From: Hyphomicrobiales bacterium
Lineage (GTDB): Bacteria > Pseudomonadota > Alphaproteobacteria > Rhizobiales > Rhizobiaceae
Assembly: GCA_900467745.1 (NCBI GenBank)
Contig: UBQW01000047.1
Coordinates: forward strand, 85,477-149,476
Length of the DNA stretch: 64,000 nt
Direction: 5' to 3'
Shown: piece after piece, positions 16,997 through 25,500 of the stretch
How positions within the stretch are numbered: position 1 is the stretch's first letter
Layout of the letters: each line of letters begins with the position of its first letter
Notes under the pieces: model-generated
Told to the model about the DNA's origin: nothing
What the model saw: the letters and a program-made list of their open reading frames with translations, nothing else
Databases searched by the model: none
Made by a program: the position numbers and the translations under genes

Positions 16997-18097
16997 ATGC
17001 GGGTCGAGGCGACGTCTCACCTCACGGATCTGATCTATGGCAGCCTGTTTGGCGAGTGCGACTGGCAAGCGTTTCTTGATGCTGTCGCCAGGACCTCTCC
17101 CGATGGCAAGGCGGCTCTGCACTACCATGACCTGACCTCTCCGGTCGCCCACGTTCCGTTTATATCCGGCTTCTCCGAGGCGGAGGTTGCCGACTTCAGC
17201 AGGCACTACGCAGCCGTCAACCCGTGGATCCCGCGGATGAGCATGGTGCCTGTCGGCCAAGGACTGTGCGGTGACGAAATCTTCGCGCGACGCGACCTCG
17301 TTCGGTCTGAATTCTACAACGACTGGCTGAAGCGGCAGGCTGGGTGTGAAACCAGCGTGGGTGTTTCGATCATCCGCGAGGAGACCCGCTCGGTCATCCT
17401 TTCGACGGCGACATCGTGTGCCGATCCCGAAGAAAACCGGGCTGCGGCCGAGCGCTACACCCTTTTGTCCCCTCACCTGAAGCGCGCTTTCGACTTCATA
17501 AGGAGACGCGACCTTGTCGCCCCAAAAGCTCAAGGCGCAAGGGGGCTTTTCGACAGCATTGGCGCTGGTCTCTTTTACATTTGCGAACGGCGTCGGCTTC
17601 GGTGGTCCAATGAAGCTGCCGATTTAATGCTTGCCTCTGGCTATCCCATACGCACGGGTAGCGATGGCAAGATCTTGATCCGGTCGGACGCGGCGGCAGC
17701 GGCGCTCCAGGCTCTGCTTGTCCGCGGTGGCGGATATGCCTTGCCCCACACGTTTTTTATGCGAAATGACGTCGATCAACACAGCTTTCGGCTCACCGTC
17801 GTCAGGCTCCAGTCGAGCAGGTTCACCGAGTTCCTTGAAGGACCGACGGTGGCGGTGATCGTCGAACCTGCTCTCGCGACGATTAAAGATCGTCAGAGAT
17901 CTCTTCTGGAGGATGCGAAGCTAACGGCGACGGAGGTGAAGGTGGCTCTCAGTATTGCGTCTGGTAACACACCCCGGCAGACCGCGACGGCTTTTCAGAT
18001 CGGCTATGAGACTGTTCGGACGCACCTGAGAAACGTCTATTCGAAGCTTGGGGTGAATTCGCAGGTTGCATTGGCGACCCTTCTACTGGGCACATAG
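16997..18097 (+). CDS. LuxR-family transcriptional regulator
   Basis: A 366-aa protein with a C-terminal LuxR/FixJ-type HTH: LTATEVKVALSIASGNTPRQTATAFQIGYETVRTHLRNVYSKLGVNSQVALATLL (about residues 310-364, kept in pieces here: LTATEVKVAL, GNTPRQTA, ETVRTHLRNVYSKLG). The N-terminal 300 residues look like a PAS/GAF-type sensing region (YHDLTSPVAHV, GLFYICERRRLRWSN); it lacks the acyl-homoserine-lactone domain motifs. ATG 16997 was taken because the region upstream overlaps the divergent lipoprotein gene. Targets unknown; neighbours suggest a stand-alone regulator. Confidence 0.82.
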   Translation: MRVEATSHLTDLIYGSLFGECDWQAFLDAVARTSPDGKAALHYHDLTSPVAHVPFISGFSEAEVADFSRHYAAVNPWIPRMSMVPVGQGLCGDEIFARRDLVRSEFYNDWLKRQAGCETSVGVSIIREETRSVILSTATSCADPEENRAAAERYTLLSPHLKRAFDFIRRRDLVAPKAQGARGLFDSIGAGLFYICERRRLRWSNEAADLMLASGYPIRTGSDGKILIRSDAAAAALQALLVRGGGYALPHTFFMRNDVDQHSFRLTVVRLQSSRFTEFLEGPTVAVIVEPALATIKDRQRSLLEDAKLTATEVKVALSIASGNTPRQTATAFQIGYETVRTHLRNVYSKLGVNSQVALATLLLGT

Positions 18098-18199
18098 GTT
18101 CCGTTTCATGATCAATGCCCGTCGGCATTGATCTATTTCTCCTGAAATCCTCCCGCCGCGTCCGTCCGTAAGCTCAAAATTACGTGAGCAGGGTTTCCT

Positions 18200-18622
18200 G
18201 TGCCAGAAGCCGAATTAGCTACCACTAATAAGCTGGGGATGCTCGCTTTTCACGGGCACTGGAACGTCTTGCGCGCTGAACATCGTCTAGCCACTTACGG
18301 GAGCCTTTCTCCTGGCAAGCTTCATAACGATCAACTGGATGGTATCGACGGATACTGGCGATCCGGTTTGATACGCGGACGCCTGGTTGACGCAGGGCCT
18401 GGTTCTCCAATTGGCTTCCCCGGTCTCGTTTTGGATGCCGAGGCTTTCGGCATACCAGTTTCGCTGTTCGAATCCCGGGAGTTGCCCGCGCACTGGTCAA
18501 GGCTTGATGCGTTTGAGGGAAGAGACTACCGCAGAGTGGTCGCCACCGTCGATGCAGACGGAGAGTTGCTGAACGCTTTCGTTTACGTACTCGCCGAACT
18601 TCGGCCGCTCGCGCGCAGATGA
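18200..18622 (+). CDS. Gamma-glutamylcyclotransferase-like (AIG2/GGCT fold) protein
   Basis: A 140-aa protein. The GGCT signature is RLATYGSLSPGKLHND (YGSLxPG binds the gamma-glutamyl group), then GPGSPIGFPGLVLD, and the likely catalytic Glu sits in RLDAFEGRDYRRVVATV. The C-terminal part YVLAELRPLARR closes the barrel. The first 30 residues are extra relative to the usual start near RLATYGSL; GTG 18200 is the longest start and ATG 18239 an alternative. Substrate not predictable. No operon partner. Confidence 0.75.
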   Translation: MPEAELATTNKLGMLAFHGHWNVLRAEHRLATYGSLSPGKLHNDQLDGIDGYWRSGLIRGRLVDAGPGSPIGFPGLVLDAEAFGIPVSLFESRELPAHWSRLDAFEGRDYRRVVATVDADGELLNAFVYVLAELRPLARR

Positions 18623-18818
18623 GCGATTTTCCTCGGTGCATAATCCCACGCCACCATCCTGCGTGATGCGCATGCCGCAATCCCATTCCCCCAGGTTCAC
18701 TTGTTCCGTACCCTATGGCTGGACGCGGACACGCTAATCGAAACTAAGCGGTTTTGAACCTTCCTCGCGTTCCAGTGTTTGGCATCTGAGGATGCGAAAC
18801 GGCGAAGGAGAATTGTCA

Positions 18819-19166
18819 GTGACCAAGGAGATTAATCGAGAACAGGTCTGGAATGATTTCAGGGAGGCCGTGAACATGACGCCTGCCTCGCTCGAGAAGT
18901 GGCTTAAAACCGACGAGAGCAGGGAAAACGGGTGGAAGGAGGCGGACGGCAGCGAGACGATCGGACATCACTCCGGGCGCAAGATTGTTGCAATCAAACA
19001 CAAGAAGAAGACCGATCTCACGGATGACGACTACGAGCACATGCGAAAGGTTGTCGGATATGTGCATCGACATCTTAAACAGGGCGGACCTAAAGCCGAC
19101 AAGGAACACTCGCCCTGGCGATACTCCCTCATGAACTGGGGACATGACCCGATGAAGGAGAGCTGA
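18819..19166 (+). CDS. DUF3140 family protein
   Basis: A 115-aa protein with the DUF3140 pattern: VWNDFREAVNMTPASLEKWL, ETIGHHSGRKIVAIKHKKKTD, LTDDDYEHMRKVVGYVHRHL and the C-terminal WRYSLMNWGHDP. Proteins of this family are small, soluble and of unknown function, often near stress genes. GTG 18819 was preferred over ATG 18792 because GAAGGAG lies 8 nt before it. A degenerate EcfG-like promoter (TGAAC-N16-TGTT, 18755-18779) lies about 40 bp upstream, so general-stress control is possible but weak. Confidence 0.85.
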   Translation: MTKEINREQVWNDFREAVNMTPASLEKWLKTDESRENGWKEADGSETIGHHSGRKIVAIKHKKKTDLTDDDYEHMRKVVGYVHRHLKQGGPKADKEHSPWRYSLMNWGHDPMKES

Positions 19167-19502
19167 TGCGGCAAAAGGGGCAGTCTGGCTTTTTACCGTC
19201 CGTCCAGCCTATCCCGACCGCGGCAGGCCGACGAGCCCCTCGAGGTCAGTCCTGTTCACGGCGGATGATGCTCTCCAGGAACTGCGCCGAAAATAGTGTG
19301 TGATCGGCAAATGTCGGGTTGGCACCGAAGGTTTGATTGTAGAGCAGCAATCAACACGCCTTCTGGTAATTTAGAAAGTCCTAAATCTCGTCCTGCGTTT
19401 GGTAGCGCCAGTATCAAGGCGGGAGTATGGTGAAACCAGTGGTGCGAGAGCGCTGCTACGGGGCCGCCCCTCTCCAGCCCATTCCCGGGGCGGCCTCACC
19501 TA
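19167..19502. other. Non-coding interval with a GC-rich 9-bp dyad
   Basis: No gene is supported. GGCCGCCCC (19462-19470) and GGGGCGGCC (19487-19495) form a perfect 9-bp stem with a 16-nt loop, directly after the stop of the gene on the minus strand. There is no T-tract on either side, so if it is a terminator it is not a canonical one. Confidence 0.45.
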
Positions 19503-19937
19503 CTACGGCCTCAGGTCGAGCATCGCCTTACCGCTGCCGTCCATTGCAAACGGAACGGAAGCGTGCTGATGCGCCACCAGCCACCGCCCTGCCCGTTTTA
19601 CGAGGCCTAGGGTCTGGCGAAACCACAGATCGACGGTCGTCCCGTCAGTCTTTGTCCCCGTCATGTTGACGAGGCCGGTCCAAAAGGCCACATCCGCTCC
19701 TATCGTCAGCTTCGCGTCTTGGACATCCCCACCGATTGGCCCGTCCCAGGTGTCGAACCAAGCCTGTAGGCCAGCCGCATCCTTTCCTTGATAGACGAGT
19801 GGTGGCGCAAGCGAGAATTCCACAATGTCGTCGGTGTCGAAAGACAAAGCATCCTTCACACTCTTCTCGCCGATCGCTGTTGCCCTCATCATGAGCATGG
19901 TGATAATGGCTTCTTCTTCAACGTTCAGGCTTTGCAT
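19503..19937 (-). CDS. SnoaL/NTF2-like (DUF4440-type) protein
   Basis: A 144-aa cone-fold protein. Typical features are the N-terminal helix with EEAIITMLMMRATAIGEKSV, DALSFDTDDIVEFSLAPPLVYQG, LQAWFDTWDGPIG, and the later strands LWFRQTLGLVKRAGRWLVAHQHASVPF, as in SnoaL-like ketosteroid-isomerase-fold proteins where the HQH(A/T)S strand is conserved. Function is not predictable; such proteins are often hydrolases, isomerases or binders. Single-gene unit. Confidence 0.8.
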   Translation of the reverse strand: MQSLNVEEEAIITMLMMRATAIGEKSVKDALSFDTDDIVEFSLAPPLVYQGKDAAGLQAWFDTWDGPIGGDVQDAKLTIGADVAFWTGLVNMTGTKTDGTTVDLWFRQTLGLVKRAGRWLVAHQHASVPFAMDGSGKAMLDLRP

Positions 19938-20043
19938 GATCGTCTCCTTTTCCTCCAGACCTGGTCAAAGGACGAACAGGAGGCGCCGTATCCGACAACG
20001 CTTCGATACTTGGCCAAAAATGTTATAGCTCCATCTAAGCCGC

Positions 20044-20590
20044 ATGATCTTTTTCACCAGTGATACCCATTTTTGGCGACCCTCGCGTCCTTAGGATCGA
20101 TCGCCGTCCTTTTTCTGATTTGGCTACGCATGACCAGGCGCTGATCCAGAACTGGAACGGAATGGTCGGCGATCGCGATGAGGTGTGGCACCTTGGTGAT
20201 TTCATGGCCCGCCGTGCTGGCGACTGTGACCATCTCTTGTCACGCTTGAAGGGCCGCAAGCACCTCATCGTCGGGAACAACGATCCGGAAACAACAACGA
20301 GTGCCAAGGGCTGGGCGAGTGTGCAGCTTTATGCGGAAATGCGGATCGATGACCGCCATCTTATCCTATGTCACTACGCATTCCGAACGTGGAACCAGAT
20401 GGGTAAGAAATTGATCAACCTTCACGGCCACTCTCACGGCAGGCTGAAGCCAATGCCGCGCCAATTCGACGTCGGCGTCGATGCGCAAGACCTCCATCCA
20501 GTAACGATCGACAAAACTCCTGATACCACGGAGCAGATAAACCGCTCTCGGCGCCATGGGGCTCAAGCCGGATACTTGGCTGCAGATTGA
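20044..20590 (+). pseudogene. Calcineurin-like metallophosphoesterase gene with one-base frameshift
   Basis: From ATG 20044 the frame reads MIFFTSDTHF, the first metal motif (D-x-H) of small calcineurin-like phosphoesterases, then runs out at a TAG at 20092. The continuing GDPRVLRIDRRPFSDL, VWHLGDFMARRAGD, HLIVGNNDPETT, LILCHYAFRTWNQMG and NLHGHSHGRLKP (all metal motifs) lie in the +1 frame. Removing one T from the run at 20070-20074 restores HFGDPRVL. The gene is therefore interrupted unless the base is a sequencing error. The family is about 170-180 aa, as here. The DNA-level lesion removes the N-terminal metal ligands from the main frame. Confidence 0.8.
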
Positions 20591-20591
20591 G

Positions 20592-20750
20592 ATGAGCGTG
20601 ACCAAGCCAATAACGGCCGAAGACATTATCCGCGATATGCATAGGCAGGTCGAAAACTGGCCAACCTTCGCGGATCGGGCCGGCGTAGCCGACAAGCCCG
20701 CACAGTCAATTCACCGTGCCATGAGGCGAGAAATCATTATCCCGGCGTAG
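20592..20750 (+). other. Short open frame, possible HipA-type C-terminal remnant
   Basis: Fifty-two residues from ATG 20592, MSVTKPITAEDIIRDMHRQV then ENWPTFADRAGVADK. The DMxxxVENWPxFAxxAGV pattern faintly recalls the C-terminal tail of HipA-like kinases, but no upstream part of such a gene is present because the phosphoesterase pseudogene ends 2 nt before. It may be a remnant or a small unknown protein. Confidence 0.3.
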
Positions 20751-20895
20751 AACTCAGATCCTCATCCATGACAAATCTACGAACAGACCGTAAATCCGAT
20801 GTCACCTACGTTCTGCAGTGGATTCAAACGAACAACAAATCATCAGCCCTCACGACCATTCGGGCGACAGACCCAACCCAATGCCGCGCCAGCGC

Positions 20896-21909
20896 TTATG
20901 CCACGCGCACCAGCAGCTTACCGAAATTCTTGCCGTCAAGCATTCCGATGAACGCGGAAGGCGCCTTTTCAAGACCGTCGACGACATCTTCGCGGTATTT
21001 GATGCTCCCATTGGCAACAAGAGGACCGATCTCCCTCTCGAAGTCTTTGTAATGATCCTTCACGAACTCGGTCTGAATGAAGCCGCGGACTTGAATGCTT
21101 CTCCTGAGGATTGCCCCCATCGTGCCCGGAAGCCTATCGTGATCTCCCGCACCTGCACCATTGTAGGTAGCGACCAGCCCGCATACCGGAACGCGCGCGA
21201 ATTGGTTCAGCAAAGGTAGGACGGCATCCCAGACGTGACCGCCGACATTTTCGAAGTAGACATCGATGCCGTTCGGGCAGGCATGCTCGAGATCGGTTAC
21301 GAAATCCTTCGATCGGTGGTCAACAACTGCGTCGAACCCAAGCTCATTTCGAACGAAATCGCACTTGTCTTTACCACCAGCGATGCCGACAGCTCTTGCG
21401 CCGGCAAGTCTGGCAAGCTGACCGACCATGCTGCCGACAGGTCCTGACGCGGCTGCGACGACCACTGTCTCGCCCGACTTCGGCTGACCGATCACTTTCA
21501 TTCCACTGTAAGCCGTAAATCCGGGCATTCCCAATACGCCGATTGCGGTGGTGTCTGGGGCACCGTGTGTGTTGAAGTGGTAAACTGACGAGCCCGCAAG
21601 GACCGCATGGGTGCACCAGCCGGTACGGGCTCGCACGATATCCCCCGGCTTGAAGGCCGGATCGCGTGATCGTGAAACTTCGCACACGGTCTCACCTTCC
21701 ATAACGCCGTCCACTGGCGTTGGTGCCGCGTACGACTTTGCGTCGCTCATGCGTCCGCGCATGTAGGGATCAAGCGAAAGGTAAAGGATACGCAGGGTGA
21801 CGTCTCCTTCCCGCGCCTCGGGAAGATCAAATTCCTCGACGCGAAAATTTTCCGCCGTGGGAGCACCCTTTGGGCGGCTAGCAAGCACAATTCGGGTTGG
21901 ATGCGTCAT
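20896..21909 (-). CDS. NADPH-dependent zinc-less MDR oxidoreductase (CurA / leukotriene-B4-dehydrogenase type)
   Basis: A 337-aa medium-chain reductase. Seen in order: RIVLASRPKGAPTAENFRVEEFDLPEAREGD at the N-terminus, YLSLDPYMRGRMSD (substrate/NADPH pocket of the PTGR/CurA group), GVLGMPGFTAYSG, VVAAASGPVGSMVGQLAR (Rossmann AASGPVGSxxGQ), and DVYFENVGGHVWDAVLPLL. It reduces activated C=C bonds of aldehydes or ketones using NADPH. ATG 21909 was chosen because AGGAG precedes it. It diverges from the dienelactone hydrolase with a 144-bp interval, so the two may be co-regulated. Confidence 0.88.
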   Translation of the reverse strand: MTHPTRIVLASRPKGAPTAENFRVEEFDLPEAREGDVTLRILYLSLDPYMRGRMSDAKSYAAPTPVDGVMEGETVCEVSRSRDPAFKPGDIVRARTGWCTHAVLAGSSVYHFNTHGAPDTTAIGVLGMPGFTAYSGMKVIGQPKSGETVVVAAASGPVGSMVGQLARLAGARAVGIAGGKDKCDFVRNELGFDAVVDHRSKDFVTDLEHACPNGIDVYFENVGGHVWDAVLPLLNQFARVPVCGLVATYNGAGAGDHDRLPGTMGAILRRSIQVRGFIQTEFVKDHYKDFEREIGPLVANGSIKYREDVVDGLEKAPSAFIGMLDGKNFGKLLVRVA

Positions 21910-22053
21910 GTTAATCTCCTTTGGGGCAACGGCTTGGTTCATGTAGGTTGGAATTACGCCAAGGAAAGTGCGACTGTGTGGCAGCCGAGAAGTCCTTGAA
22001 CGATGCGGCGAGCAGGCGTTCATGACCGAGCGGATAAATTTCGGAGATAAGAG

Positions 22054-22788
22054 ATGAAGCGCACGATCAACATCGTCACCCCGGACGGCAAGGTCCCTTC
22101 ATGGACCTACACCCCGGATACGGGCAACTTCGTGAAGGGTGCCGTGCTCTTCTTCATGGACGCTATGGGTCCTCGCCCGGCAATGGACGAGATGGCTCAA
22201 AAGCTGGCGAACGCTGGCTATTTTGTATTGCTACCAGATCTATTCTATCGGTTCGGCGCATATGGCCCCTTCAGTGGCTCCTCTTTTGGCGACCCTCAAT
22301 CTCGCGAGAAACTCGTCAAAATGATCAACGAAACGACGGCTGCGATGACGGTGGAGGATGCAGCCACATTTATTGCCGCTCTCGAAGGGGAAGGCTACTC
22401 GGGACCGTATGGTGTCGTTGGGTATTGCATGGCTGGCCGACGCGCACTCACGGTAGCCGCCCGCTACCCTGAAAGGTTTGCGGCCGTTGCAAGCTTTCAC
22501 GGTGCGGGTCTCGCGAGCAACGGGCCTGATAGCCCTCATCTCCTGGCTTCAGAGATCAAGGCACGGATCTATGTGGGTACTGCTGCAGAAGACAGCAGTT
22601 TCCCACCGGAGCAATCCACGCGGTTCGTTGACGCCTTTCGACATGCGGGCGCTGACTTTGCACTCGAAAGCTACGTTGGCATGCAGCATGGATGGACAGT
22701 ACCTGACCGTGACGGCGTTTATGACGAAGCGGGCGCCGACAGGCATTGGCGGCGTCTGTTGCAGCTCTTCGACGAGACAATCCGTTAG
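22054..22788 (+). CDS. Dienelactone hydrolase family protein
   Basis: A 244-aa alpha/beta hydrolase. The catalytic triad is visible as Cys125 in GVVGYCMAGRRAL, Asp180 in VGTAAEDSSFP and His212 in GMQHGWTVP, the Cys-Asp-His set of dienelactone hydrolases. FYRFGAYGPF and the N-terminal VLFFMDAMGPRPAMDEMAQ are typical. The start at 22054 follows GGAGATAAGAG. Substrate could be a lactone or ester. It is divergent from the CurA-type reductase. Confidence 0.88.
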   Translation: MKRTINIVTPDGKVPSWTYTPDTGNFVKGAVLFFMDAMGPRPAMDEMAQKLANAGYFVLLPDLFYRFGAYGPFSGSSFGDPQSREKLVKMINETTAAMTVEDAATFIAALEGEGYSGPYGVVGYCMAGRRALTVAARYPERFAAVASFHGAGLASNGPDSPHLLASEIKARIYVGTAAEDSSFPPEQSTRFVDAFRHAGADFALESYVGMQHGWTVPDRDGVYDEAGADRHWRRLLQLFDETIR

Positions 22789-23103
22789 TTCGAGGGGTTG
22801 GTTGATACGACAGCTTCAAAAAAGGTAATCAGAAGGGCGAGCGATCCGGGTGCAGTCGCTTCGGAACGCTTCCGAATCTGCACAATGGGGCCGCTTGGCG
22901 GGCGACCTGATCCGCGCTCAGCAGTCTACTCAATGTGCCAGACAGGCTTCGCAGATCCGGCACCAATCAAAGGTCAAGGATCAACCCTTCCCTTCGTCGA
23001 AATCCCGTATCTGCTCCGCTAGATTTTCTTCCGGCCATGTTGCATTCTCGCACTCGACTCTTGAGCGAAAGCATTGTTTTGTCTGCCTGGACAGGAGATG
23101 CTA
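22789..23103. other. Interval without recognisable gene
   Basis: I see no protein family, RNA gene, clear promoter or terminator here. Short open frames exist but have no ribosome-binding site or recognisable motif. Confidence 0.4.
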
Positions 23104-23235
23104 ATGTACTATGAGTGGAATGAAATACGGTTTCGTCGTCAGTATCTCATCAAATTTGTTTCAGTGTGGGCTGTCGCAATAACGTTGGCTTTCCTGCCCG
23201 TGTGGTGGCTGGTGCAAGAAGCAACATTCCCTTGA
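23104..23235 (+). CDS. Candidate 43-aa single-pass membrane protein
   Basis: ATG 23104 is preceded by AGGAG about 8 nt upstream. The product begins MYYEWNEIRFRRQYLIKF (charged, basic end) and continues with a membrane-length hydrophobic segment VSVWAVAITLAFLPVWWLV before a short tail. The positive-inside layout is right for an N-in membrane protein. It is shorter than most annotation cut-offs. A terminator-like hairpin lies downstream at 23469-23499. Function unknown. Confidence 0.5.
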   Translation: MYYEWNEIRFRRQYLIKFVSVWAVAITLAFLPVWWLVQEATFP

Positions 23236-23468
23236 TCAAGTCGTCCCCAGCATCGACATAAAGATCTCACGAACGTGCGAATGCCTTAGAGATCGAACAA
23301 GCGCAGCATGTAGGGCAGATGGCTTCGTAGACGGTAGAATCTGTCCAGGCGCAAAAATTTCGCTGCGGCCCAACGGTTCCGCGCTTGCATTTCTCATTGC
23401 TTAATGTGCGCCTTCGAGCCATCGAAGATCTAACGACCTTCATTTCAAGGACAGCGCCTGGCAAATAG

Positions 23469-23499
23469 GGCGGCAGGTTGGTGCCGGGTGCCGCCTTTT
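23469..23499 (+). terminator. Hairpin with short T-run
   Basis: GGCGGCA (23469-23475) pairs with TGCCGCC (23489-23495), followed by TTTT. It lies between the small membrane frame and the DUF982 gene. The T-run is short, so strength is uncertain. Confidence 0.5.
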
Positions 23500-23533
23500 C
23501 GTCACACGGATATAGGACCTACGTCTGATATCA

Positions 23534-23558
23534 GGAACGAGCCAGCGGCTCATGCATT
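23534..23558 (+). promoter_or_regulatory. Near-consensus EcfG-type promoter before DUF982 gene
   Basis: GGAAC (23534-23538), 16-nt spacer, CATT (23555-23558), one mismatch from the EcfG/RpoE2 consensus GGAAC-N16/17-CGTT. It sits 33 bp before the DUF982 start. Confidence 0.45.
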
Positions 23559-23590
23559 CCCTTTCGAGGGCGCATGAACGAGGTACTTAA

Positions 23591-23836
23591 ATGAGCAACG
23601 ACTTATGGGATAAGCCTATCGAACTTATGATCGAAAGTTCCGATCACTTTCGGTGCGTCGGCAGTAGCAGAGATGCTATGGCTTTCCTGATGACATCATG
23701 GCCCTCGAAACGTGGCAAGTCTTTCTCCGCTGCCAGACGCGCCTGCCTGGCGGCGCTGGATGGGAAGATCGCCGGCGCGACAGCGAAGTTGGCCTTCGTT
23801 CGAGCGGCAGACGAAGCAGGAATTCTCAAGCGTTGA
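23591..23836 (+). CDS. DUF982 family protein
   Basis: An 81-aa protein with the DUF982 layout common in rhizobia: N-terminal LWDKPIELMIESSDHFRCVGSSRDAMAFL, a central WPSKRGKSF, then ARRACLAALDGKIAGATAKLAFVRAADEAGIL. Function unknown; several rhizobial paralogues respond to the general stress response. The near-consensus EcfG-type promoter just upstream is consistent with that. Single gene. Confidence 0.85.
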   Translation: MSNDLWDKPIELMIESSDHFRCVGSSRDAMAFLMTSWPSKRGKSFSAARRACLAALDGKIAGATAKLAFVRAADEAGILKR

Positions 23837-23957
23837 TAGCTCGCAGTGTCTTAAGCGACACGAGGCGAGCCGGACAAGACGAGCGAACAGTAGCGCGATG
23901 TGTACGCTATCGTACTAAACAACGCTTCCTCATTAGACGCGCTATATTTCTCAAACC

Positions 23958-24680
23958 ATGTTGTCATATCAAAATCGCCTTCTGAGCGTGCTGCCGTCCG
24001 ATGTTCGACAGTCGCTGCAGCCTTTTTTGAAGAGACGACTTTTTCGACGTGGAGAGCAGGTCGAAAGCCCTCTCCACGCGGTCCAAAGCGCCCTCTTCGT
24101 TGAAGTAGGGATTATATCGGTGATCTTTCCACTAGCCGCGGCTGTCAAAGTTGAGGTGGGGATGATCGGACGAGAGGGAATGACTGGCATTAGTCTCTTC
24201 ACTGGTATTTCACCGTCGTTTTTCATATCTGAGGCGCGAACGGACGGCTGGGGGTACGAAATCCAACCGGATGCATTGATGGCGCTAGTCCGGCAGAACG
24301 GAGAGTTCGGAGCCCGGCTCGAGCGCTATCGCGGTTGGCGCTCCGTCCAATCTGCCATGATTGCGGCCAGTGGTCGCGCGGGCAACATTGAGCAGAATCT
24401 CGCTCGTGAGCTGCTGATGATGCATGACCGTATCGACGGCGACATCATTGTCGTCACCCATGACGAACTTGGCGCCTACATCAACGCAAGACGCGCAAGC
24501 ATAACGGATTGGCTTCACGTCTTCGAAGGTGAGCACTGGATCCGGTCGAGGCGAGGCTATGTCGAGATTACGGATCGTCCCGGCCTCGAAGGTGCCGCCG
24601 GCGAATTCTACGGGTCAGCCGAGAACGCGTGGTTTGAAATTCTGGCAAAGCTACCCCCCGACGCTTTGGCGGCTCAGTAG
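23958..24680 (+). CDS. Crp/Fnr-family transcriptional regulator
   Basis: A 240-aa protein with an N-terminal cyclic-nucleotide-binding beta-barrel (RRLFRRGEQVESPLHAVQSALFV, VEVGMIGREGMTGISLFTG, about residues 25-130) and a C-terminal winged helix (THDELGAYINARRASITDWLHVFE, about 165-190). The FNR-type N-terminal Cys cluster is absent, so it is not an oxygen sensor of the classic kind. In rhizobia such proteins are numerous and mostly uncharacterised. Start ATG 23958. Confidence 0.85.
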   Translation: MLSYQNRLLSVLPSDVRQSLQPFLKRRLFRRGEQVESPLHAVQSALFVEVGIISVIFPLAAAVKVEVGMIGREGMTGISLFTGISPSFFISEARTDGWGYEIQPDALMALVRQNGEFGARLERYRGWRSVQSAMIAASGRAGNIEQNLARELLMMHDRIDGDIIVVTHDELGAYINARRASITDWLHVFEGEHWIRSRRGYVEITDRPGLEGAAGEFYGSAENAWFEILAKLPPDALAAQ

Positions 24681-25091
24681 TTTTTTAGATAAGCCCTTTG
24701 CGTCAGCAATCGTTCGAAATAAGCTATAGAGCCACCAGTGCCCTATAGGTGCCGAAGCGAAGGGCACACGTTACTTGACGACAGATCGGCTCACAAGGCG
24801 GGGGTGGAGAAGAAATTCTTGTCAGCGTTGATCAGCTTCCACGTTCCGCTCCCGGACAGGGACAAGCCTTTTGCCCGACATCGGGAGGATTGCGGCAGAC
24901 GTCAATCTTGCGCCGTCGGAAGTGCGAGCTCACCAATATATGCGGGGACTTGTGTGTAAGCGGCCGTTAGACGCGTGCAGAGCAGGTCGCAAGCCGACCT
25001 AATTCTACTAAAACTCGCTGATCTTTCGTTGGCATGGCGGGTAAGTTTCCTGCAATCGTTCAACTACTCGGAAAGAATGTCCTGATTCTAA
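24681..25091. other. Interval without recognisable gene, before a stress promoter
   Basis: No coding region is convincing. The interval ends at an exact EcfG-type promoter at 25092. Confidence 0.4.
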
Positions 25092-25116
25092 GGAACTTAG
25101 GTACAGAGTGCTCGTT
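25092..25116 (+). promoter_or_regulatory. Consensus EcfG/RpoE2-type promoter
   Basis: GGAAC (25092-25096), exactly 16 nt, then CGTT (25113-25116): a perfect match to the general-stress sigma consensus. No protein-coding frame begins shortly downstream; instead a Rho-independent terminator ends at 25196. Confidence 0.7.
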
Positions 25117-25120
25117 TCTA

Positions 25121-25196
25121 GATGGAGCCGCTTCACAGCCTTTCCTTTGTGGCTCTCTTCCCCAATTCGACCCTGGCTCATGCCGGGGTTTTTTTT
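25121..25196 (+). ncRNA. Candidate general-stress small RNA (about 75 nt)
   Basis: Between the EcfG-type promoter (-10 ends 25116) and the T-tract there is room for a transcript of about 75 nt with no good reading frame. Predicted layout: a 5' hairpin in which GAGCC pairs with GGCTC and CACA with TGTG, leaving a pyrimidine-rich loop CCTTTCCTT; a single-stranded stretch TCTTCCCC, which is complementary to Shine-Dalgarno sequences; and a terminator hairpin. A stress-sigma promoter plus C-rich unpaired stretch is the plan of known alphaproteobacterial stress sRNAs such as GsrN. Transcription itself is inferred. Confidence 0.6.
25171..25196 (+). terminator. Rho-independent terminator of the candidate sRNA
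   Basis: CCCTGGC (25171-25177), loop TCAT, GCCGGGG (25182-25188) form a 7-bp stem with one T-G pair, followed directly by eight T (25189-25196). This is a strong canonical terminator. Confidence 0.8.
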
Positions 25197-25500
25197 GATG
25201 TGCCGATCGAGACCAGTTTGCAGCCGGGTTGCAGTCGAAGTCATCTGGCAGCACGGCGGTCTCAAGCACATGGGGTGAGATGTGGCGGCGTCAGCCGGCC
25301 ACGTCAGGAAGTATCGGTGCGACCGGCCAGAACGCGTGACAAGGCGGACAAGGCGAAAAGACTTCTTTCATCGTCCCTCGCCATACCGCCGCCCTTCACC
25401 CCAAAAGCCCCTATTGATCAGTGTACTTAGCACGTTTGGCTAAGATGACCGTTAAAGCGCCCAGCGATATTATGTTCAAGGAACAAAAGGGCAGATCGCG

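Noticed and set aside
19462..19495. GC-rich dyad read as Rho-independent terminator
   Set aside because: The stem is good but there is no T-tract on either strand, so it was listed only as a dyad.
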